Source: Paramesorhizobium deserti
Lineage (GTDB): Bacteria; Pseudomonadota; Alphaproteobacteria; Rhizobiales; Rhizobiaceae
NCBI RefSeq assembly: GCF_001558695.1
Contig: NZ_LNTU01000001.1
Location: 992,001 to 1,056,000, forward strand
Reading direction: 5' to 3'
DNA: 64,000 nt
The number at the start of each line of letters is the position of its first letter. Within the stretch, counting starts at the first letter, position 1. The notes under the pieces are model-generated. The model had not been told where the DNA came from, ran no database searches, and saw only the letters and a list, made by a program, of their open reading frames with translations. The position numbers were made by a program, and so were the translations under genes. Positions 49,790 through 58,387 of the stretch are shown here, one piece after another.

Positions 49790-50644
49790 TCAGGCGGCGG
49801 CTTTTGCGAAGCTCCGGCGGATGAACGCCATGCTGGCGGTGATTTCGCGCTCGGGCTCCTTCAAATCATGCACTTCCTGCGCAAAGGGCTCGAAAGACAA
49901 GGGTCCGTCATAGCCGCCCGCAAGCAGCGTGCGGATCTGAGCGGTGTTATCGAGCCGATCTTTTTCATTGACCAGAACGCGATGGGCGTCGCGCATCTCG
50001 GCATAGGTCAGCGCCGGATCGGCCACGCCTGAGATATGGACGAGCCCGATCAATTCCGGGAAAAAGGCGTCCTCACCCGCCAGCGTATGGTGGAAGGTGT
50101 CGTGCACCAGCCGGAAGACATTCTCGCCCGCGACATCCGCGATGGCTTCAGCCGCCTCGCGCTTGGAGCGCAGGGAGCAGATTTCAAAACCGAGCGGCTC
50201 GACCAGCCCGATAAGGCCGCGTTCCGCCAGGATCGGCTTCAACTGCTCCAGCGCCTCGCGCAGATTGCGCTGGCGCTCGCCATCCGCCTGGCCGGTGCCG
50301 TCATTGACGGGCACCAGCACCAGCGCCTTGGCGCCGCTCGCCCGGGCATAATCGGCAAGCTCGGCGGCTTCCGCCGCACGCGCCGGCGTCCACTCGTTAA
50401 AGCGCTGCAGAGCGTTGATCGAGATGATGGTGACGCCAGCCTCATCGGCAAGGCGGCGCGCTTCATCGGCAGGCACGGTGCGGATGTCGCCTTTTCCCGG
50501 CGAACCGTCTTCCATAAGATCGTTACGGATCTCGACCTCGTTCATGCCGAGCCTGCGGGCAAGCGCGAAAAGCCCGGCCATGTCCAGCCCCGGCACCGTC
50601 ATATGGTTCAAAGCAAAACGCGGCGGAGCGCTGCGATCGGTCAT
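49790..50644 (-). CDS. IolI/IolE-like TIM-barrel isomerase (sugar or inosose)
   Basis: 284-residue xylose-isomerase-like TIM-barrel protein with metal ligands expected in L-V-E-P-L-G-F-E, V-H-D-T-F-H-H, V-H-I-S-G and S-F-E-P-F. It resembles IolI (2-keto-myo-inositol isomerase) more than sugar isomerases, and rhizobial MocC belongs to the same fold. Next to the ABC genes and the LacI regulator, so it probably acts on the imported compound. The exact reaction is not provable here. Confidence 0.8.
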   Translation of the reverse strand: MTDRSAPPRFALNHMTVPGLDMAGLFALARRLGMNEVEIRNDLMEDGSPGKGDIRTVPADEARRLADEAGVTIISINALQRFNEWTPARAAEAAELADYARASGAKALVLVPVNDGTGQADGERQRNLREALEQLKPILAERGLIGLVEPLGFEICSLRSKREAAEAIADVAGENVFRLVHDTFHHTLAGEDAFFPELIGLVHISGVADPALTYAEMRDAHRVLVNEKDRLDNTAQIRTLLAGGYDGPLSFEPFAQEVHDLKEPEREITASMAFIRRSFAKAAA

Positions 50645-50821
50645 CTCTCAATCCTCCCAAAACCGGCCGGCCGCCGACGCTTTGGCAGCCGATGCAGATG
50701 GCCCAATCCAGTGTCACGCCCGAGAGCAAAGTCAATCAGGATGCGGAGCCGCACGCCCAGAACCTATCAAGGCTGATGGAATGGCGCTCTGGGCTGATGG
50801 ATTTCCATCAGATAGGAAGGA

Positions 50822-51859
50822 TCAAATTGTCTCGGAAATATGCATGTCGAAGGGAAGGAATATTTGCCCCGGCGTATCGGCTCCGCCGGTTTCGATCGCA
50901 CGGCCCATCTGGGTGACCAGCTCACGCGAAAGCCGCTCCAGCGGCGTGGCGATCACCAGCGTGATCACGCATTCGGCAAGGGCGGCGCGGCTGTCCGGCG
51001 TGATCTCGTTGCAGACGGTGACGAGGCGGCTGGCGCGGGCAATCCCCTCCTCCCGCAGCGCCGCAATCGCACCTTCCATGCCGCCGCCGGCGAGATAGAG
51101 CCCGGCGAGATCGGGATAACGCTGCAGGAGATCGAAGCTCGCCTCCTGCGCGATATGGTGATCGTCGAGATTGACCAGCGTGTCGATGACCTCGAATTCC
51201 GGCGCGTGCTCGCGGAAGAAGGTGCGGAAGCCGATCTCGCGCAGCTCATGGCCGTGAAACCGGTGGCTGCCGACAAAGATGGCTACCTTTCCCGGCCTTT
51301 TTGCCGCCTTGGCGATCATCCAGGCCGCGGTGCGCCCGACCTTGCGGTTGTCGAGCCCGATATAGCTCTCACGCACACCGGAAGCGAAATCGGAAAGAAG
51401 CGAGAAGACGGGGATGCCTCGCTCCTTCAGGTCGGCTACCGCCGCCGTAATCGTTGGATGATCAACAGAGACCATGGCGACGGCCCGGCAACGGGCAGCC
51501 ACCTCATGCAGTTTGGCGGCGATCTCCGCAGGCGTGCGCATGGCGAAATGATCGATGTGGGCGGTACCGCGAAAACCCTGGGCGTTCTCGACCGCGTTCT
51601 TCAGCTCCCGCGCGAAAGCCTGGTAGAAGGGCTGGTCGGGCCGTTGCAGGATGAAACCCAAGTGATAGTGCGGCAGATCCTGCTGCAGCCTGTGTCGGAT
51701 CAGCCCCGCCGCATGATAGCCGATGGCATTGGCCGCCTCATAGACGCGGCGCGCCGTCTCCTCGCGCACCGGCAGCCGGCCATTGAGCACCCGGTCGACC
51801 GTGGCGACGCTGACGCCGGCTTCAGCAGCCAGATCGGCGATGGTCGGACGCTTGGCCAT
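50822..51859 (-). CDS. LacI-family repressor
   Basis: 345-residue regulator: N-terminal HTH T-I-A-D-L-A-A-E-A-G-V-S-V-A-T-V-D-R-V-L-N-G-R and a periplasmic-binding-like sensor domain with late C-N-E-I-T-P. The D-R in place of the common S-R after the recognition helix is seen in inositol/rhamnose-type members. Lies between the transport genes and the divergent moc-like operon; likely controls both. Confidence 0.93.
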   Translation of the reverse strand: MAKRPTIADLAAEAGVSVATVDRVLNGRLPVREETARRVYEAANAIGYHAAGLIRHRLQQDLPHYHLGFILQRPDQPFYQAFARELKNAVENAQGFRGTAHIDHFAMRTPAEIAAKLHEVAARCRAVAMVSVDHPTITAAVADLKERGIPVFSLLSDFASGVRESYIGLDNRKVGRTAAWMIAKAAKRPGKVAIFVGSHRFHGHELREIGFRTFFREHAPEFEVIDTLVNLDDHHIAQEASFDLLQRYPDLAGLYLAGGGMEGAIAALREEGIARASRLVTVCNEITPDSRAALAECVITLVIATPLERLSRELVTQMGRAIETGGADTPGQIFLPFDMHISETI

Positions 51860-51899
51860 CAATGTCTCCCATGAGAAGAATGCATCAGCACTACAAGGC

Positions 51900-51937
51900 T
51901 GAAATGATGTATTCTGATAGAAAATATCATCACTTCA
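51900..51937. promoter_or_regulatory. inverted repeat in the lacI/mocD divergent promoter
   Basis: Arms TGAAaTGATG (51900-51909) and CATCAcTTCA (51928-51937) match at nine of ten positions around an 18-base A/T-rich spacer. It is in the divergent promoter region (51860-51998) and is probably an operator, but it differs from the one at 49652. Confidence 0.5.
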
Positions 51938-51998
51938 TTGAGGAGGTCAATTGCTGCGGATACGCTTCCTGTCGGTGAAATGCAGAGAGGAGGCTGTC

Positions 51999-53090
51999 AT
52001 GAACGCCATACCGACAATCCGCGACTACAGCCTGATCGGGCGTGATGCGCAGGCCGCCGTGGCAAACGGGCTTACCGCCGCCGAATGGTATCACACCGAC
52101 GTCCCGCGCAAGCAGATGAAGGATCTGATGAAGCGCAGCGACGGGCCGGCGATCCGCGACACGATCATCTGGCTCGGCTGCATGGCTCTCTTCGCCGGGC
52201 TCGGTATCGCTCTCTGGGGCAACTGGTGGAGCGTGCCGTTCTTCCTCGCCTATGGCGTGCTTTACGGTTCGGCGGCGGATTCGCGCTGGCACGAATGCGG
52301 GCACGGCACGGCGTTCAAGACGCGCTGGATGAACGACGCGGTCTACCAGATCGCCTCCTTCATGATGATGCGCAATCCCGTGACCTGGCGCTGGAGCCAC
52401 GCGCGGCACCATACCGACACGATTATCGTCGGCCGCGACCCGGAGATCGCCGTGATGCGTCCGCCGGATCTTCTGCGCCTCGTCCTCAATTTCTTCGGCC
52501 TGCTGGATGCCTGGCACGCTGTCGGCGACATGCTGCGCAATGCCTGTGGCAATGTCAGCGCGGAGGAAAAGACCTTCATCCCCAAACAGGAGCAGCACAG
52601 GGTGGTGCGGATCGCGCGCATCTGGGTGGCGATTTATGCGGCAACCATCGCGCTCGCGGTCGCCATGGGATCGATCCTGCCCCTGATGCTGATCGGCCTG
52701 CCCCGGCTCTATGGCGCGTGGCACCACGTGCTGACCGGGCTTCTGCAGCATGGCGGGCTTGCCGACAATGTCACCGACCACCGGCTCAACAGCCGCACCG
52801 TCTATATGAATCCCGTCAGCCGCTTCATCTACTGGAACATGAATTACCATGTGGAGCACCACATGTTCCCGATGGTGCCCTATCACGCATTGCCGAAGCT
52901 GCACGAGGCGATCAAGCACGATCTGCCGGCCCCGAACCCATCAATTTTCCACGGTTATCGCGAGATGATCCCAGCCTTCATCCGGCAGTTGCGCAACGAA
53001 GACTATTTCCTCAAGCGCGAATTGCCGCCGACGGCCAAGCCATACCGGGAGGAGTTTCACAGCGATGCCATCGCTCAGGCAGCGGAATAG
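51999..53090 (+). CDS. mocD: desaturase-fold hydroxylase (MocD-like)
   Basis: Membrane di-iron oxygenase of 363 residues. Three His boxes are complete: H98-E-C-G-H102, H134-A-R-H-H138 and H284-V-E-H-H288; hydrophobic segments lie at about 55-90 and 205-245. Followed by its own Rieske ferredoxin and reductase, it matches MocD of the rhizopine demethylase MocDEF, not a lipid desaturase. GAGAGGAGG precedes this ATG. A second strong site (AGGAGG at 51941) with TTG 51951 would add 16 residues. Confidence 0.85.
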   Translation: MNAIPTIRDYSLIGRDAQAAVANGLTAAEWYHTDVPRKQMKDLMKRSDGPAIRDTIIWLGCMALFAGLGIALWGNWWSVPFFLAYGVLYGSAADSRWHECGHGTAFKTRWMNDAVYQIASFMMMRNPVTWRWSHARHHTDTIIVGRDPEIAVMRPPDLLRLVLNFFGLLDAWHAVGDMLRNACGNVSAEEKTFIPKQEQHRVVRIARIWVAIYAATIALAVAMGSILPLMLIGLPRLYGAWHHVLTGLLQHGGLADNVTDHRLNSRTVYMNPVSRFIYWNMNYHVEHHMFPMVPYHALPKLHEAIKHDLPAPNPSIFHGYREMIPAFIRQLRNEDYFLKRELPPTAKPYREEFHSDAIAQAAE

Positions 53091-53130
53091 CCCGATCGGC
53101 ATCGCTGTCCAGCAGAATGGGAGGAAAGAA

Positions 53131-53445
53131 ATGAGTAACTGGATCGAAGCCTGCGCGGCGAACGATATCGACGAGGAGGACGTCATCCGCTTCGATCATG
53201 ACGGGCGCACCTTCGCCATCTATCGCAGCCCTGATGACGAATATTTCGCCACCGACGGCCTCTGCACCCATGAGCATGTGCATCTGGCGGATGGCCTGGT
53301 CATGGACGAGATCATCGAATGCCCGAAGCACAATGGCCGTTTCGACTACAAGACGGGCGAAGCCAAAGGCGCCCCCGTCTGCGTCAATCTCAGGACCTAT
53401 CCGGTGAAAGTCGAAGCCGGAAAGGTCTTCATCGGAATCGAGTGA
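53131..53445 (+). CDS. mocE: Rieske-type ferredoxin (MocE-like)
   Basis: 104-residue soluble [2Fe-2S] protein with ligands Cys45-T-His47 and Cys64-P-K-His67, exactly spaced for a Rieske cluster. It would pass electrons to the upstream hydroxylase. GGGAGGAAAG precedes the ATG (M-S-N-W-I-E); an upstream in-frame start lies inside mocD. Only 40 bases from the oxygenase gene. Confidence 0.93.
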   Translation: MSNWIEACAANDIDEEDVIRFDHDGRTFAIYRSPDDEYFATDGLCTHEHVHLADGLVMDEIIECPKHNGRFDYKTGEAKGAPVCVNLRTYPVKVEAGKVFIGIE

Positions 53446-53450
53446 CGGCG

Positions 53451-54680
53451 ATGGATGCGGGAATGGTCATCATCGGCGCCGGCGAATGCGGGGCGCGGGC
53501 AGCATTCGCGCTGCGCGAACAGGGCTATGACGGCCCGGTGACGCTGGTCGGCGCGGAGCGTCATCTGCCCTATGAGCGGCCGCCGCTCTCCAAGGAAACG
53601 ATGCTGGCGGACAACCCGCAGGCAAAGACCATCGCCGATCATGTGCGGCTCGCGGCGCATGACATCGATTTCATCGCGGAGACGGCAGTGACGGCCATCG
53701 ACCGCGATGCGCGCAGTGTACAACTCGGCAACGGCCCCAGCCTCCCCTATGAACGCCTGTTGCTTGCGACCGGTGCTGTGCCGCGCCGCCTGTCCTTCGT
53801 CCATGGGCCGCGTATGGCATATTTGCGCACTTTCGACGACGCGCTGGCGATCCGCCGTCATCTCGGCCCGGGCCGGCCCATTGCCATCATCGGCGGCGGC
53901 TTTATCGGGCTGGAGCTCGCGGCTTCCGCACGCCGGCTCGGCGCGGAAGTCATTCTGATCGAGGCACAGCCGCGCATCCTGATGCGCGGGGTGCCGGAGG
54001 AAATCGCCAGCGTGATCGACGCCCGCCACCGGGCCGAAGGCGTGGAGCTCGTCACCGGCGACGGCATCGCCGATATGGCGGACGATGACGCCTCCGTCAC
54101 CATTCGCCTTGCGAGCGGCAGGCGCGTGGATGCCGATCTCGCCATCATCGGCATCGGGGCAATGCCAGTGACCGATCTGGCGCAAGCCGCAGGGCTTGTG
54201 ATCGACAACGGCATTGCCGTCAACGAGCATCTCAGGACGAGCGATCCGCATATCTTCGCCGCCGGAGATTGCTGCTCGTTTCCTCTCGCGCTTTATGGCG
54301 GCCGTCGAGTGCGGCTCGAAGCCTGGCGCAATGCGCAGGAACAGGGGGCGCTTGCGGCAAGGAACATGCTGGGTCTTGCCGACGAGCCGTATGGTGCCGT
54401 GCCGTGGTTCTGGTCCGATCAATATGATCTCGGGCTGCAGATCGCGGGGCTTTGCGACGAAGGCAAGCGTGTCGTGCGCCGCGATGTCGGGGATGCCGCG
54501 TTCATCCTGTTCCATCTCTCCGAGGACGGCAGGCTGGTGGCAGCAAGCGGCATCGGACCGGGAACGGCGGTCGCAAGGGACATACGGCTCGCCGAAATGC
54601 TGATCGCCAGGGGTACGAGACCGGACGCACAGCACCTTGCCTCGCCGGCAACGAAGCTCAAGGCGCTGCTTGCGGCATAG
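53451..54680 (+). CDS. mocF: FAD-dependent ferredoxin reductase (MocF-like)
   Basis: 409-residue NAD(P)H:ferredoxin reductase of the rubredoxin/putidaredoxin reductase type. FAD site V-I-I-G-A-G-E-C-G-A-R at the N-terminus, NAD(P) site A-I-I-G-G-G-F-I-G-L-E near residue 145, F-A-A-G-D-C near 270 and a C-terminal reductase domain. Start chosen 6 bases after the mocE stop. Third component of the demethylase chain. Confidence 0.92.
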   Translation: MDAGMVIIGAGECGARAAFALREQGYDGPVTLVGAERHLPYERPPLSKETMLADNPQAKTIADHVRLAAHDIDFIAETAVTAIDRDARSVQLGNGPSLPYERLLLATGAVPRRLSFVHGPRMAYLRTFDDALAIRRHLGPGRPIAIIGGGFIGLELAASARRLGAEVILIEAQPRILMRGVPEEIASVIDARHRAEGVELVTGDGIADMADDDASVTIRLASGRRVDADLAIIGIGAMPVTDLAQAAGLVIDNGIAVNEHLRTSDPHIFAAGDCCSFPLALYGGRRVRLEAWRNAQEQGALAARNMLGLADEPYGAVPWFWSDQYDLGLQIAGLCDEGKRVVRRDVGDAAFILFHLSEDGRLVAASGIGPGTAVARDIRLAEMLIARGTRPDAQHLASPATKLKALLAA

Positions 54681-54701
54681 AATTCATAAGGGGAGACAAG
54701 C

Positions 54702-55502
54702 ATGTCGTCGAAAAGACCGACGGTCGCCGATGTTCTGGCGCTGAAAGGCAGGAATCAGCTCACCATGCTACGGGTGACCACGCTGGAGGAGGCGGAAGCC
54801 GCCCAGAAGGCCGGTGTGGAGATGCTTTCAGTCCCGCCGGAGCTGATGACCGATCCGCGGTTCCGCGATGCCGCGCCCGATTGTTTCACCGTGCCGGGCG
54901 GCGACAAGAGCGTCTATGTGACGAAGGACGAATGCCTCGGCGAAGCCTTCCGCATGATCCGCGCCGGAGCCGACGCCGTCTATTGCGCGGCAGGGCTCGA
55001 TACCATCCGCACGCTCAGGGCGGAGGGCGTTCCCGTCTGCGGCCATGTCGGGCTGATCCCATCCAAGGCGACTTGGACGGGCGGTTTCAAGGCCGTCGGC
55101 AAGACGGCGGAAAGCGCGTTTCAGGTCTGGAAGCAGGTGCGGACGCTCGAGGAGGCAGGCGCCTTTGCCGCCGAGATCGAAGTCGTGCCGGCGGAGGTGG
55201 CGACCGCGATTTCCAAGCGGACCTCACTCTTCATGATCTCGATGGGGGCCGGTGCCGGTTGCGACGCGCAATATCTCTTCGCTGAAGACGTGCTCGGTGC
55301 CCATCGCGGCCATTACCCGCGCCATGCCAAGGTCTATCGCAATTTCGCCGCCGAATATGACCGCCTGCAGCGGGAGCGCGTCGCCGCCTTTGCGGAATTC
55401 GTTGCCGATGTCGAAAAGGGCGTCTATCCCGGGCCGGGCCATGTCGTCCGGATTCCCCGTGACGAACTCGACCGCTTTCTCAACGATCTTGCCGGAGCAT
55501 GA
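54702..55502 (+). CDS. divergent PanB homologue (ketopantoate hydroxymethyltransferase fold)
   Basis: 266-residue TIM-barrel protein of the PanB family: V-C-G-H-V-G-L-I-P near 112, G-G-F-K-A-V-G-K, E160 in I-E-V-V-P-A-E (matching the catalytic Glu region), G-A-G-A-G-C-D-A-Q and K-G-V-Y-P-G-P-G-H. By hand alignment, the metal ligands of PanB (Asp45, Asp84, Glu114 in E. coli) seem replaced, since V-G-D-S is S-V-P-P and V-K-I-E-G is V-Y-C-A-A-G here. It therefore is probably not pantothenate synthesis but some one-carbon reaction beside mocDEF and purU. AAGGGGAG precedes the ATG. Confidence 0.8.
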   Translation: MSSKRPTVADVLALKGRNQLTMLRVTTLEEAEAAQKAGVEMLSVPPELMTDPRFRDAAPDCFTVPGGDKSVYVTKDECLGEAFRMIRAGADAVYCAAGLDTIRTLRAEGVPVCGHVGLIPSKATWTGGFKAVGKTAESAFQVWKQVRTLEEAGAFAAEIEVVPAEVATAISKRTSLFMISMGAGAGCDAQYLFAEDVLGAHRGHYPRHAKVYRNFAAEYDRLQRERVAAFAEFVADVEKGVYPGPGHVVRIPRDELDRFLNDLAGA

Positions 55503-56407
55503 AACCGATGAACCTTTCCGTGACATCCACCAGGGGAACCGAAACCGCCCTGCAGCATGCCAGCGCCTACATCCTGACGCTTTCCTGCGAGGATCAGCCG
55601 GGGATTGTGGCTGCTGTGACGACGGAGCTTGCGGGCGTCGGGGCGAACATCGCCGAGAGCAACCAGTTCTGGGACCGCCAGACCAACCGCTTCTTCATGC
55701 GCATCGCCTTCACCGTGGCGGAAGGGATTGCCAAGGACGACATCGAGCGCGGCATCAAGCCGGCGGTCGAGCGCTTTGCCATGAAGACGCCGATCGTCGA
55801 TCAGGCGAGACGGCCAAGGATCATCATCATGGTCTCGAAATTCGACCATGCCATGCTGCATCTCCTCTACCAGATCCGCGTCGGCTGGCTCGACGCCGAG
55901 GTGGCGGCGATCGTCTCCAACCATGAAGATTCACGCCGCACCGCCGAGCTGGAAGGCATCCCCTATCTCTATTGGAAGGTGACCAAGGACAACAAGGCCG
56001 AGCAGGAGGAGAAGCTGATCGCGCTGGTCAAGGAGACCGGCGCCGATCTGGTCATCCTCGCCCGCTACATGCAGGTGCTCTCCGACACTCTGTCAAAACG
56101 GCTCTACGGCAAGGTGATCAACATCCACCATTCCTTCCTGCCGTCGTTCAAGGGGGCGAAGCCCTATCACCAGGCGCATGAGCGCGGCGTCAAGCTGATC
56201 GGCGCCACCGCGCACTATGTCACCCCCGATCTCGACGAAGGCCCGATCATCGAGCAGGAGACAGAGCGCGTGACGCATGCGATGAGCGCCGATGATTTCG
56301 TGGCGACCGGCCGCGACATCGAGGCCCGCGTGCTCGCCCGCGCCGTCAAGCAGCATCTCGAAAGCCGGGTCATGCTCAACGGCCACAAGACAATTGTGTT
56401 TGGGTGA
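55499..56407 (+). CDS. purU: PurU, formyltetrahydrofolate deformylase
   Basis: Releases formate and tetrahydrofolate from 10-formyl-THF. The 302-residue product has an N-terminal ACT domain (about 20-100) and a formyltransferase-like domain with I-N-I-H-H-S-F-L-P-S-F-K-G-A, G-A-T-A-H-Y-V and L-D-E-G-P-I-I-E-Q (catalytic Asn, His, Asp). Its ATG overlaps the PanB-like stop (ATGA), so it is coupled to the demethylase operon. Next ATG three codons on. Confidence 0.93.
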   Translation: MKPMNLSVTSTRGTETALQHASAYILTLSCEDQPGIVAAVTTELAGVGANIAESNQFWDRQTNRFFMRIAFTVAEGIAKDDIERGIKPAVERFAMKTPIVDQARRPRIIIMVSKFDHAMLHLLYQIRVGWLDAEVAAIVSNHEDSRRTAELEGIPYLYWKVTKDNKAEQEEKLIALVKETGADLVILARYMQVLSDTLSKRLYGKVINIHHSFLPSFKGAKPYHQAHERGVKLIGATAHYVTPDLDEGPIIEQETERVTHAMSADDFVATGRDIEARVLARAVKQHLESRVMLNGHKTIVFG

Positions 56408-56707
56408 AGGAAAGGGCGGCTTTGCCGCCGGCCTGTTCCGATCCCGTTGCGGATGACTAGACTGTTTCCGCCTCTCAGCCGTGGATCCTCGGATCAAGCC
56501 CGAGGATGACGAAGGGAGAGATGGGATCGGAGTAACGTTCTGGCGTTGCGCCTGCCAATCCGTCAAAAAATGTCAGCCTCTGCGTCTGTCATTTGGCACC
56601 TTGCCTTCTACAGTCGCCATCCTCGGGCTTGACTCGAGGATCCACGGCAAGGGAGCGCCGACATACCCTTAAGCGGAGGCACGATCCAGAAAGCCGGAAC
56701 GGGCAGC
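56408..56707. other. intergenic region with an inverted pair of repeats
   Basis: No gene seen. The 33-base unit at 56478-56510 (gccgtggatcctcgg-atcaa-gcccgaggatgac) recurs inverted at 56616-56648 with few mismatches, 105 bases apart. Similar tcgtcatcctcgggcttga units are widespread in alphaproteobacterial genomes by recall. Between convergent purU and the M29 peptidase. Confidence 0.65.
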
Positions 56708-57967
56708 TCACGCCGCCCATTCACCGCCGCGCATCACAGGCACGCGGCCGCCGTCCTTGCCGATGCCGTCGACATCGATCCTGTCGGAGCCGATCATCCA
56801 GTCGATGTGGATGAAGCTCTTGTTGCCGCCGCGGATGGCGATCTCCTCCTGCGACAGCGTGGCGCCGTCGAGGAAGCATTTGGAGTAGCACTGGCCGAGC
56901 GCGATATGGCTGGCGGCGTTCTCGTCGAACAAGGTGTTATAAAAGAGAAGACCACTCTTCGAGATCGGCGAGGAATGCGGCACGAGCGCGACTTCGCCCA
57001 GGCGCCTTGCGCCCTCATCCGTATCGAGCACCTTGTTCAACACCTCCTCGCCCCGGCTCGCCTTCGCCTCGACGATGCGCCCTTCTTCAAAGCGTACCGA
57101 AATGTTCTCGATGAGCGTGCCCTGATGCGACAGCGGCTTGGTGCTGGTGACATGGCCCTCCACCCGGCGCGCATGCGGCGTGGTGAACACCTCCTCGGTG
57201 GGAATGTTCGGATTGCAGGTGACGCCGTTCTTGGCGGTCGACGCGCCGCCATGCCATTCATGGCCGTCGGCGAGCCCCACCGTCAGATCGGTTCCCGGAC
57301 CGGTGAAGTGCAGCGCATGGAAGGCATAGGCGTTGAGCCATTCGGTGCGGCGGCGTAGCGCCGCATTGTGCGCCTTCCAGGCGCCAACCGGGTCATCGCC
57401 ATCGACGCGCGAGGCGGCGAAAATGGCATCGGCGAGCTTCGCGGTCGCGACATCCTCGGGATCGCCGGGGAAGACCTGCGTGGCCCAGGACGGGTTGGGA
57501 TAGGAGACGATGTTCCAGTTGATGTCGAAATTGGCGATCTTTTCCAGTGCCGGCTGATAGGCGATGGAATTGGCCTTGTTGGCGCGCGCCACCTTGGCCG
57601 GATCCTGCGAGGAGAGGAGCAGCGGATTGTCGCCGGCGATGGCGAGACGCGCCGCGCCGCCCGCGAAGGCCTTGGCCATGCCCTCGTAGAGCCAGCCGGA
57701 GGCGCGGTCGAAGCTGGCATCGGGCGCATTGCGGTAGCGCGCCAGCGTGATTTCCTCATCGGCGAAGAACGGCGTCACCAGCCCGGCGCCGGCTTTATAA
57801 GCATGTTCGGCGATGCGGCGCACCAGCGGCAGGGCGGCGATCGGCGCCGTCATGACGAGATCCTGCCCGGCCTGGAGCTGCAAGCCGATCTTGACGGCCA
57901 CTTCCGCCAGCCGGTCGAGCTTGACGGGATCGATGATTGCGGAAACATCGCGGGAATGTGTGGTCAT
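56708..57967 (-). CDS. M29 family aminopeptidase
   Basis: Di-metal aminopeptidase of 419 residues, related to AmpS/aminopeptidase T. Metal ligands appear in N-I-P-T-E-E-V-F-T-T-P, L-G-E-V-A-L-V, the D-E-N-A-A-S-H-I-A-L-G stretch and S-F-I-H-I-D-W-M-I-G. Cytoplasmic, stand-alone gene. A role in peptide turnover is likely. Confidence 0.93.
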   Translation of the reverse strand: MTTHSRDVSAIIDPVKLDRLAEVAVKIGLQLQAGQDLVMTAPIAALPLVRRIAEHAYKAGAGLVTPFFADEEITLARYRNAPDASFDRASGWLYEGMAKAFAGGAARLAIAGDNPLLLSSQDPAKVARANKANSIAYQPALEKIANFDINWNIVSYPNPSWATQVFPGDPEDVATAKLADAIFAASRVDGDDPVGAWKAHNAALRRRTEWLNAYAFHALHFTGPGTDLTVGLADGHEWHGGASTAKNGVTCNPNIPTEEVFTTPHARRVEGHVTSTKPLSHQGTLIENISVRFEEGRIVEAKASRGEEVLNKVLDTDEGARRLGEVALVPHSSPISKSGLLFYNTLFDENAASHIALGQCYSKCFLDGATLSQEEIAIRGGNKSFIHIDWMIGSDRIDVDGIGKDGGRVPVMRGGEWAA

Positions 57968-58105
57968 GGCGCACCCGATTCTGAAAATGGACGGAAATCA
58001 CATTCATATCGCCTCATGACCGGACTGGCCACCGGCTTTCGCGAGGGGTGACCGATCTGCTATATATCCGCTGCGGATCAGGCCATGGAATGGAAAGGCA
58101 ACCCG

Positions 58106-58369
58106 ATGAAGAAATTCTCGCTCTGTGGTCTTATTCTCATTGCCGCGCTGGCCGGATGCCAGACCATGACGCCGGAAGAGCGGCGCGCCGCCGACGGCCA
58201 GACCTGCCGCTCCTATGGCTTTCGCGCGCAGACCGATGCCTTCGCCAATTGTCTCCTGCAACTTGAACTGGACCGGAGGGCGACGCGACGGGCGGCCTTC
58301 GACGATTCGTTCTATGGTCCGCCGATGATCGTCTATCAGCCGGTTCCGGTGCGGGTGCGACACCGCTGA
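58106..58369 (+). CDS. small lipoprotein
   Basis: 87-residue secreted lipoprotein with a clear signal (M-K-K-F-S-L-C-G-L-I-L-I-A-A-L-A-G-C, lipobox L-A-G-C). The mature part is Arg-rich with two further cysteines (Q-T-C-R-S-Y and A-N-C-L-L-Q) and a Tyr/Pro end (Y-Q-P-V-P-V). GGAAAGG lies seven bases before this ATG; an in-frame ATG seven codons earlier is less likely. I do not recognise its family. Confidence 0.8.
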   Translation: MKKFSLCGLILIAALAGCQTMTPEERRAADGQTCRSYGFRAQTDAFANCLLQLELDRRATRRAAFDDSFYGPPMIVYQPVPVRVRHR

Positions 58370-58387
58370 AGGTGAAGCGATCGTCCG

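Noticed and set aside
51999-53090. Ordinary fatty acid desaturase
   Set aside because: The fold and His boxes fit, but the adjacent dedicated Rieske ferredoxin and reductase, and the cyclitol-type transporter, favour a MocD-like hydroxylase.
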